Assembly: GCA_964626885.1 (NCBI GenBank)
Contig: CAZVJA010000182.1
Location: forward strand, 1 to 10,863
DNA: 10,863 bases
From: CAZVJA01 sp964626885
Lineage (GTDB): Bacteria > Planctomycetota > Planctomycetia > Planctomycetales > Planctomycetaceae
Direction: 5' to 3'
Part shown: positions 5,887-10,863 of the stretch, piece by piece
How positions within the stretch are numbered: the first letter of the stretch is position 1
Layout: the number at the start of each line of letters is the position of its first letter
Notes under the pieces: generated by a model
Databases searched by the model: none
Seen by the model: the letters and a program-made list of their open reading frames with translations, nothing else
Told to the model about the DNA's origin: nothing
Made by a program: the position numbers and the translations under genes

Positions 5887-6672
5887 TCAACTCCCGTGCG
5901 CGTCGTGGTCGTTCGCGGGGGCTTCGTGTTGCTGCTGCTCCTGAGGCGCGGAGCTTTGTTGGGCGTCGTCCCGTTGGATGTATTCGTCGAGCGCGAAGAT
6001 TTCGACACGTGACCCGGGAACTTCTTCTCCCGATTGCGTGAACAGATCGTTCGACTCCGGTTGGCTGCTGAGGCTGACGCGGATTCGCCGAGGATCGATT
6101 CCCTGCTCGATTAGATATTTCTTGACCGCCTTTGACCGGTTGAAATTGAGTTCCTCGGAGTCGGTGAACGCGCTGTTGAGCGGCAGCGGTCCTGGCGCTG
6201 AGTACGAACGAAGTTCGATGATGTTCGGCTTCCCCGCGAGCAATGGAACGAGCAATTCGATCTGTTCCTTCGCGGCGGCGTCGAGCTCGGCGGAGTTCTC
6301 GGCGAACAGCGCCACGGTTCCCTGGCTGTGGGTCCGGTTGAAATATCGGAAGATGATCATCCGGGGGGGCTTTCGCGCCGCGACCCCGACCATGTTGCGG
6401 CGGCCTTCCGTCCGTTTCATCGCCATCGCAATTCCGCGGCCCGGCCCGTTTCCGGTTTTGAAGAAGCCGGAGGTCGTGGCGTCTTCCGGGCCGATGAAGG
6501 ACGTCGATTTCGAGCCGCGGTTGATGCCGATGGGATCTTCAAAATAGTCTGCGACCGCCTGCTTCACCGGTTTGGATTGCGCGGTCAGCCACATCACCAT
6601 GAAGAAAGCCATCATGGCGGTCACGAAGTCCGCGTAGGCCACTTTCCAGGCACCGCCGCCGCCACCGGCCAT
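5887..6672 (-). CDS. motB: Flagellar stator protein MotB
   Basis: MotB anchors the stator to peptidoglycan and forms the proton channel with MotA in the inner membrane. The signature AWKVAYADFVTAMMAFFMVMWL (8-29) is present, with D15 as the proton-carrying aspartate (equivalent to D32 of E. coli MotB) inside the single transmembrane helix. A plug-like segment KPVKQAVADYFEDPIG (34-49) follows. An OmpA-like peptidoglycan-binding domain occupies about 105-230, with LNFNRSKAVKKYLIEQGI (175-192) and SRVEI (221-225). At 261 aa it is somewhat short: the N-terminus before the helix is only MAGGGGG instead of a longer basic tail, and the classical TD of the OmpA loop is not evident. The C-terminus is Q/H-rich and probably disordered. 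The start is supported by GGAGA 7 nt upstream. The partner motA is upstream on the same strand, 211 bp away across a repeat. Confidence 0.95.
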   Translation of the reverse strand: MAGGGGGAWKVAYADFVTAMMAFFMVMWLTAQSKPVKQAVADYFEDPIGINRGSKSTSFIGPEDATTSGFFKTGNGPGRGIAMAMKRTEGRRNMVGVAARKPPRMIIFRYFNRTHSQGTVALFAENSAELDAAAKEQIELLVPLLAGKPNIIELRSYSAPGPLPLNSAFTDSEELNFNRSKAVKKYLIEQGIDPRRIRVSLSSQPESNDLFTQSGEEVPGSRVEIFALDEYIQRDDAQQSSAPQEQQQHEAPANDHDAHGS

Positions 6673-6718
6673 CGATTAATCTCCGGCGTGCTGAGCAGGG
6701 ATGAACGCGTTTCGCCTA

Positions 6719-6849
6719 TAAAGTACGAAGCACGAATGTCGAAGGAAGTGCGAAGCACCAAGCACGAAAGCATCTCGCGCGTCGCCGCACTTGTTCTTTC
6801 GAGGTTCAAGGTTTCGAGCTTGTTTAGACATTCGTGCTTCGTGCTTTTA
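6719..6849. repeat. 131-bp inverted-repeat element between motA and motB
   Basis: The arm acgaagcacgaatgtc (6725-6740) is the perfect reverse complement of 6827-6842. The similarity extends outward, imperfectly, to taaagt (6719-6724) and gctttta (6843-6849). The interior holds related gaagcac/agcacgaa motifs (6751-6769) and two ttcgag direct repeats. No protein is encoded. It starts 46 bp upstream of the motB start, inside what is normally a tightly packed operon. I recall gcacgaagcacgaatg-type repeats as common in several environmental phyla; the inverted structure itself is seen directly. Confidence 0.8.
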
Positions 6850-6883
6850 CAACCAGGCAAGTTCCTCGTTCCACAACACCCGA

Positions 6884-7741
6884 CTACGATGCATCGACCT
6901 CACGGAAGAGCTGCTCCATCTCGGTCCGGCTGGGGCGATATTCGGTTCCCACGCCGCGCAGCGCCTGCTCGATGATCGCCTTTGGCGGATGCCCATGTGC
7001 CGCGCCGACAATGATCGCCGAGATCGCCTTGAAGAACCCCAGCTCGGCGTGCCCCATGAATTCCATGCGTCCCACGAGCGGCCCCACAAAGCCGTATGAC
7101 ATGAGAATCCCCAAGAACGTTCCGACGAGCGCCGCACCGACCTTATGGCCGATTTCTGCCGGCGGACCGTCAATGGCACCCATCGTGATCACGATCCCGA
7201 GCACGGCCGCGACGATTCCGAAGCCCGGCAGACCGTCAGCGGTTTTTTGCAGGATTGTAGTGGGGGCGTGATGTTCTTCTTTCAGAACCTCAAGCTCCGC
7301 CTCGAGCAGTGCTTCCATCTGCTCGGGGGTGGCCCCGTCGACAAGCGGCGTTAACCCGTTGCAGATGAACTCGATGGCATGGTGATTGTGTGCGATCCCC
7401 GGATACTTTTTGATGATTTCGCTGTTGTGCGGATCGCTGACGTGCCGTTCGAGGGTCAAAATTCCGTCGCGGCGGGCGATTCGCAGCAGGTCATAGAGCA
7501 TCTTAAACAGCTCGCGGTATGTCTTGCTGTTGTAGGGGCTCCCTTTGACCGTGCCGAGTATCCCCTTGATCATGTCGATCAGCACTTTTTTCGGGGACAT
7601 CATGATGAGCGCCCCCAGCGCCGAACCGCCGATCGTCACCAGTTCGAACGGGTGAATGAGCGCATGCACATGGCCGCCGGAGCCGATGAACCCGACCAGC
7701 ACCGCGCCGATCACGACGGCAGCTCCGGCAAGCACAAGCAT
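6884..7741 (-). CDS. motA: Flagellar stator protein MotA
   Basis: MotA is the inner-membrane stator subunit that pushes on FliG of the flagellar rotor using proton flow through the MotA-MotB channel. The 285 aa fit the E. coli-type length of about 295. Four membrane segments are expected: about 3-20, 32-48, 171-190 and 202-223. The cytoplasmic loop contains RIARRDGILTLERHV (87-101), with R90 and E98 at the same numbers as the charged residues of E. coli MotA that contact FliG. P172 (in GLPGFG) and P221 (in FVGPLVG) match the two conserved torque-related prolines P173 and P222. AGGA lies about 10 nt upstream of the ATG. MotB follows on the same strand after a 211-bp gap holding a repeat element. 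No recognisable sigma28 or sigma54 promoter was found upstream. Confidence 0.95.
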   Translation of the reverse strand: MLVLAGAAVVIGAVLVGFIGSGGHVHALIHPFELVTIGGSALGALIMMSPKKVLIDMIKGILGTVKGSPYNSKTYRELFKMLYDLLRIARRDGILTLERHVSDPHNSEIIKKYPGIAHNHHAIEFICNGLTPLVDGATPEQMEALLEAELEVLKEEHHAPTTILQKTADGLPGFGIVAAVLGIVITMGAIDGPPAEIGHKVGAALVGTFLGILMSYGFVGPLVGRMEFMGHAELGFFKAISAIIVGAAHGHPPKAIIEQALRGVGTEYRPSRTEMEQLFREVDAS

Positions 7742-8237
7742 GGTTCAGCCGTCCTGATCGTGATGGAAATGAGGAAGTTAACGACTTTCGGGACCGCGGC
7801 GCAGCACGATCCGGCGGTTTCGGACAAACCGTCTTCCTCATCTTCGGCCGACAATTCTACGGACTTCAACCCACACGCGAACTGCAGGACGAACCCGAAC
7901 AATCGGCCCGCCCAAGATATGGTTTCGCCGAAATTCGTGCAGATGGCGAAGCCGTATTTCGTGCAAATCGACGACGACACGGTATGCACGCGGCGAATCC
8001 CTCAGGGCAGAGGGTGGCCTGGAGCCGGTTGGCGCGGTTCTGACGATTGTACGGAGCGTGACCAAGGCCGGGTGATTTCGGGCATCGTTCCTGTAAAGAT
8101 CACGCATCACTCCCAGTGGCGGGCGGAAATCGTTGCCATTGGGGGACTTTCGCTTGGCGTTCCACGAATTATGGCGCATGCTTCCGTAGGGACGTCAGTG
8201 TTTACACCGAGCCGCCTTTTGCGGACTTTACATTACA
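7742..8237. other. Gene-free stretch upstream of motA
   Basis: This roughly 500-bp stretch lies between the divergent motA and PilZ genes. Open frames here are short or run on from antisense of motA, and their predicted proteins (C/S-rich or R-rich) have no recognisable domain. It should contain the promoters of motA and possibly PilZ. I could not find a convincing flagellar-type or sigma70-type promoter. A minor 6-bp hairpin, cggttt-cggac-aaaccg, lies at 7815-7831. A decayed gene cannot be excluded. Confidence 0.5.
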
Positions 8238-8371
8238 GGTGATTTCAAAACAGGGAAGGCGAGGCTCCCGCCGAGCCGCCGCGACCGGAAATCTCTCGTT
8301 GTGGCGGCTCCACGGACCACCCTCTGGGCGGTGCCCTGTCGCCCTCCCAAAGACGCAGTTTTGAAACCACC
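8238..8371 (-). repeat. 134-bp hairpin (MITE-like) element, copy B
   Basis: The ends ggtgatttcaaaa (8238-8250) and ttttgaaaccacc (8359-8371) are inverted repeats with one mismatch. Inside, gagccgcc (8273-8280) pairs with ggcggctc (8303-8310) around a 22-nt centre. That centre matches the reverse complement of the centre of copy A at 19 of 22 bases. The 16 bases at 8339-8354 are the exact reverse complement of 4162-4177 in copy A. By ends and centre, copy B is therefore inverted relative to A. One arm module (8316-8333) is nevertheless in the same orientation as its counterpart in A. The element ends 25 bp before the PilZ start codon. Confidence 0.85.
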
Positions 8372-8396
8372 TCCAGTAACCTGAGAAGCCGAACGC

Positions 8397-8876
8397 ATGC
8401 TCATGGATCGCCGCGATTCCCGACGTTTTGAACCCCAATCGGGGCGCGATGAAACTCGATTGCGCCACAAGGGGAAGTCATTGGTCGCGCTGCTGCTCGA
8501 CGTCTCCGCCGAGGGGTTTCGAATTTGCATGCATTCGGGAAAGAAACTCAACATCGGCGACGAGGCGACTCTCGAAACGTGTGACGGACAACACATCGTC
8601 CGCGTGATGCACATTGATGACAATGCCGAGACCGGCCGAATGACGGTGGGCTTGGCGCGGATCGAAGACAAGCCGCTGGTGGAATCGGGGCAGTCTCTTC
8701 GCGAGCAAATCCGCCGTCGCGACAAATTCGACCAGGATCGGCTGATCGACATCGGGCCGATTTTCGCCTTCGTTCTGCTGCCGCTGGCGATCGGAATCTC
8801 GATCATGAACCTGGTGGTCGGCTCCGATGGATTGAAAGAAATCGGGCAGATGATCACCCGCCAGATCGGGCTGTGA
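8397..8876 (+). CDS. PilZ-domain protein with C-terminal membrane helix
   Basis: This 159-aa protein begins MLMDRRDSRRFEP. RRDSRR (5-10) supplies the RxxxR motif and DVSAEG (35-40) the DxSxxG motif. Together these bind c-di-GMP in PilZ domains. The barrel ends near RMTVGLARIE (81-90). A charged linker (about 95-118) leads to one membrane helix, FAFVLLPLAIGISIMNLVVG (123-142). A short cytoplasmic or periplasmic tail follows. No signal peptide is present, so the PilZ domain should face the cytoplasm. Either ATG at 8397 or ATG at 8403 could be the start; GAGAAG (8383-8388) fits the first. Its position divergent from motAB suggests a role in motility control, as for YcgR-type PilZ proteins, but this is inference from neighbourhood. 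Other PilZ roles, such as exopolysaccharide control, are equally possible. Confidence 0.85.
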   Translation: MLMDRRDSRRFEPQSGRDETRLRHKGKSLVALLLDVSAEGFRICMHSGKKLNIGDEATLETCDGQHIVRVMHIDDNAETGRMTVGLARIEDKPLVESGQSLREQIRRRDKFDQDRLIDIGPIFAFVLLPLAIGISIMNLVVGSDGLKEIGQMITRQIGL

Positions 8877-8937
8877 TTCCTCTCGCCGCGGAGCACGCTC
8901 TACCCGCTGGAATGCTTCGCCGCACAGACCCCGCGCA

Positions 8938-9489
8938 TTAGCGCAGCTGCTGGAAGCAAGGCACCTTTTCGCGCGCCATCCGCGCGACTTTTTCGAATTC
9001 GCCGTCGTTCGCAAACCAGCGCCGCGGAAACCATTTGAACAAGTAGCGGGTCATGTAAAGTAACAGGCCTTCGGGACTCTCGACGACCTTGACATAGGCA
9101 TCCCAAGTTGTCGATCCCTCTGAAACGCGCGTCGTGTGAGCGATTCGTTCGCGAGAAATGCGGAATTCGATCGCATGATGCTGTTCCGGGAAGCGAGCGA
9201 ACTCCCGACGAACGCACCAGCGAAGATAAGGTTTGGGGAGGACAAACCAAGCGAGGCCGACACCAATTGCAACCGCAGCAATGATTTCTCCCGCCGGATG
9301 GCAATCGCAGGGAACTATGGGGTTCAGCACAATCAACATCAGCAGCAGTCCGAGGATCATCACCAGTCCCGCAAGTAAGTGAATGCACCATCGCAAGGCG
9401 GGACGAACAAGCTGTCGATAGTGCCAGCGTGTCGCGGCAAACAATTCTTCAGCCGTCCAGACGTAGCGGAGTTCGACAGGTTGTTCCAT
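8938..9489 (-). CDS. YcxB-like two-helix membrane protein
   Basis: This 183-aa protein has an N-terminal soluble stretch (1 to about 30), two membrane helices (about 34-57 and 67-85), and a C-terminal soluble domain. That last part, from IEFRISRERI through TTWDAYVKVVESPEGLLLYM to FKWFPRRWF, resembles the YcxB-like C-terminal domain, whose typical layout is a Y or W core and a 'PkraF' end. The family has no established biochemical function. I chose the ATG at 9489; the frame also opens at a GTG at 9510, and neither has a convincing ribosome site. It follows the 371-aa gene on the same strand after a 57-bp gap, so the two may be co-transcribed. It is convergent with the PilZ gene (61 bp apart). 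The family call is by recall of pattern only. Confidence 0.7.
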   Translation of the reverse strand: MEQPVELRYVWTAEELFAATRWHYRQLVRPALRWCIHLLAGLVMILGLLLMLIVLNPIVPCDCHPAGEIIAAVAIGVGLAWFVLPKPYLRWCVRREFARFPEQHHAIEFRISRERIAHTTRVSEGSTTWDAYVKVVESPEGLLLYMTRYLFKWFPRRWFANDGEFEKVARMAREKVPCFQQLR

Positions 9490-9546
9490 GGCGCTGTGCC
9501 GAAGTACCACGCATAGCCGTTCCGTGCGAGACTTTCTGTCCCAGGC

Positions 9547-10662
9547 TCAATCGATGATGACGCCCAGGAAGTTCTTCTTGTTCGTTGCCTCGCGCATCTT
9601 CGTCTGAATGCGCGTGAGGATCTGCTGTGCTCGGCGTTCACCGTCGGTGGAGGCAATGTTGTACGCGGAGTTCATGTTGCTCTGCATCGTGGCCACCAGC
9701 TTTCGCTGCTGCTCGAATTCGCGCTGCGCCTGCTGCATTCCCTCGAACGGGATGCGCGGGACCACGTACTGCTCATAGGTTTGTGCCAGCCATTGCTTGC
9801 GGCCGGCGAAGCTCATGTCCCCCATATCGAGTTCCTTGATGCATCGCCAGAGCCGCAACGACCCGTCGCGCAACCCCCGCCGCGCGTCCATCCAGTCTTT
9901 GTTGTCCTGGTTGTCGGCGTGGCGGCGTTCATCCGACGTAAGGTCGCGGTTCAAGTTCTTCAGCCGACCGACCAGATCGATGAACTGCTTGCGCAGCCGG
10001 CCGAGATCCTTCTCAATTTCGTTCGCCGCCAACCAGTCGACGGACATGAACTCGAACATCTCGACCAGGTTCGCATCCACGGGCACGGCTCCACCGCCGG
10101 CCGCGCGTTGCGCGATCGCCGGAGGCATGGGAACTCCCTGCGGCACCTGTGCGGGCGCACCCAGGGGAGCTGATGGGAACGCTCCTCCCGGCAGCATGGG
10201 AGGTGCGAACGGCTGCGGAACCGGCGCGACACCCATCGGGGGCGCGAACGGCGGAGCCATCGGAGCTTGCGCTCCCGGAGAAACAGCATGCACCACGACG
10301 ACAATGCTCGGGTCCGCGCCCGGCGGCGGCGCGGGAATCGGCGCGTCGAGATACGGATTCGTGCCGTTCATCCCGGCATAGCCCGCGCCATACAATTGCC
10401 ACGATCCAACAGACGCAGGATCGACTCCCGCCGCAATCATCAGCCGCCGCAAGGTCCATTGCGCGACGATCGGATATTTCTGATACGCCTCGTCCGGAAT
10501 ACGAATGACGAGTCCGATCGGCACGTGCGTCGGCTTGAACCACACCCAGAAAAAGTACGGCGCGCAGTCGACCTGTTCCCAGGTCTGCGAGGGAGCCCGC
10601 GCGGCGAAATTCAGCACTGTGTCCGAAATTCTGGCGGACTGGACCGATTCTGAGTGCGTCAT
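9547..10662 (-). CDS. Unrecognised 371-aa protein: N-terminal domain, proline-rich linker, helical C-terminal half
   Basis: I do not recognise this family. Residues 1-105 look folded, with a distinctive aromatic stretch CAPYFFWVWFKPTHVPIGL (33-51). Residues 106-195 are a low-complexity linker rich in P, A, G and M (APPFAPPMGVAPVPQPFAPP at 136-155). Residues 196-371 are highly charged and predicted helical, with runs such as EIEKDLGRLRKQF (215-227) and EFEQQRKLVATMQ (315-327), so coiled coil is likely. There is no signal peptide, membrane segment or catalytic motif. The layout suggests a scaffold or an assembly protein linked by a flexible tether. The start ATG at 10662 has no clear Shine-Dalgarno; the reading frame is long and its composition ordinary, so the gene is real. 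It lies 57 bp upstream of the YcxB-like gene, in the same direction. Confidence 0.8.
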   Translation of the reverse strand: MTHSESVQSARISDTVLNFAARAPSQTWEQVDCAPYFFWVWFKPTHVPIGLVIRIPDEAYQKYPIVAQWTLRRLMIAAGVDPASVGSWQLYGAGYAGMNGTNPYLDAPIPAPPPGADPSIVVVVHAVSPGAQAPMAPPFAPPMGVAPVPQPFAPPMLPGGAFPSAPLGAPAQVPQGVPMPPAIAQRAAGGGAVPVDANLVEMFEFMSVDWLAANEIEKDLGRLRKQFIDLVGRLKNLNRDLTSDERRHADNQDNKDWMDARRGLRDGSLRLWRCIKELDMGDMSFAGRKQWLAQTYEQYVVPRIPFEGMQQAQREFEQQRKLVATMQSNMNSAYNIASTDGERRAQQILTRIQTKMREATNKKNFLGVIID

Positions 10663-10863
10663 GAAGCTGACTAACGCCTGAATGTTGCGTGGGCGAGAAT
10701 CACCAAGAGCCGCGACCGCCGTCCGAGATCACCGAATCAGCCAATCCGGCCCCTTGCTCCGTCTCTGTTATTGTACCTCACACCCCACGACGGCTCCAGA
10801 GGGGGGCGACCCGCGGCAACTGTTTTCTTGGACTGACCTTGCGTCGCCGGAAGCGCTTCCGAT
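10663..10863. other. Right-edge intergenic stretch
   Basis: No gene start is recognisable in these 201 bp. On the minus strand TACAAT (10775-10770) could be a -10 element for the 371-aa gene, but the hexamer 17 nt upstream matches the -35 consensus at only 3 of 6 positions. A 14-bp perfect palindrome lies at 10848-10861. Confidence 0.4.
10848..10861. promoter_or_regulatory. 14-bp perfect palindrome, possible repressor operator
   Basis: The sequence cggaagcgcttccg is a perfect palindrome with a central CG. It has the general look of LacI/GalR-family operators, which are centred on CG. It lies two bases from the window edge, so its gene context is unseen. A chance palindrome of this size cannot be excluded. 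Confidence 0.25.

Noticed and set aside
7838..8179. Possible small gene upstream of motA (minus strand)
   Set aside because: Arginine-rich, motif-free translation, no ribosome site, and a competing frame (7711-7989) of equal quality.
7379..8242. 287-codon plus-strand frame across the start of motA
   Set aside because: Most of it is antisense to motA and the rest lies in the gene-free gap, with no domain visible.

Overview
The window is high-GC bacterial DNA that looks like an accessory-light chromosomal segment of a member of the Planctomycetota. This rests on three things: a small cysteine/histidine protein with the GCRYCxANLxDLE signature that I associate with that phylum, a transketolase split into two genes, and several kinds of short palindromic intergenic repeats of the sort I recall from planctomycete genomes. 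The phylum is an inference from memory; no search was run. No rRNA, tRNA, CRISPR array, transposase or phage gene is visible.

Layout. Positions 1-283 are intergenic, with an 11-bp inverted repeat at the left edge. A small zinc-finger/anti-sigma-like protein (284-703, minus) is divergent from the N-terminal transketolase subunit (835-1677, plus). A 504-bp island packed with small palindromes (1678-2181) separates this from the C-terminal transketolase subunit (2182-3141). That gene overlaps a double-GNAT acetyltransferase (3141-4097) by one base. After a 132-bp hairpin repeat (4146-4277) comes an exported glycerophosphodiester phosphodiesterase-like protein (4294-5808).

Convergent to these, on the minus strand, lies the flagellar stator pair motA (6884-7741) and motB (5887-6672). 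A 131-bp inverted-repeat element (6719-6849) sits between them. Divergent from motA, across about 650 bp that holds a second copy of the hairpin repeat (8238-8371), is a membrane-anchored PilZ protein (8397-8876). The right end carries two minus-strand genes: a two-helix YcxB-like membrane protein (8938-9489) and an unrecognised 371-aa protein with a proline-rich middle and a charged helical C-terminal half (9547-10662).

How the genes fit together. The two transketolase halves must assemble to make one thiamine-diphosphate enzyme of the pentose phosphate pathway. MotA and MotB form the proton-driven stator of the flagellar motor, and the neighbouring PilZ protein is a plausible c-di-GMP-responsive partner. 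The remaining genes have no clear functional link to each other.

The most interesting content is not in the genes but in the repeats. One two-hairpin unit occurs in inverted duplicate with compensatory base changes in its stem. Two 132-134-bp hairpin elements share termini and centre in inverted orientation, while one arm module is not inverted. All the repeat islands lie just upstream of a start codon.
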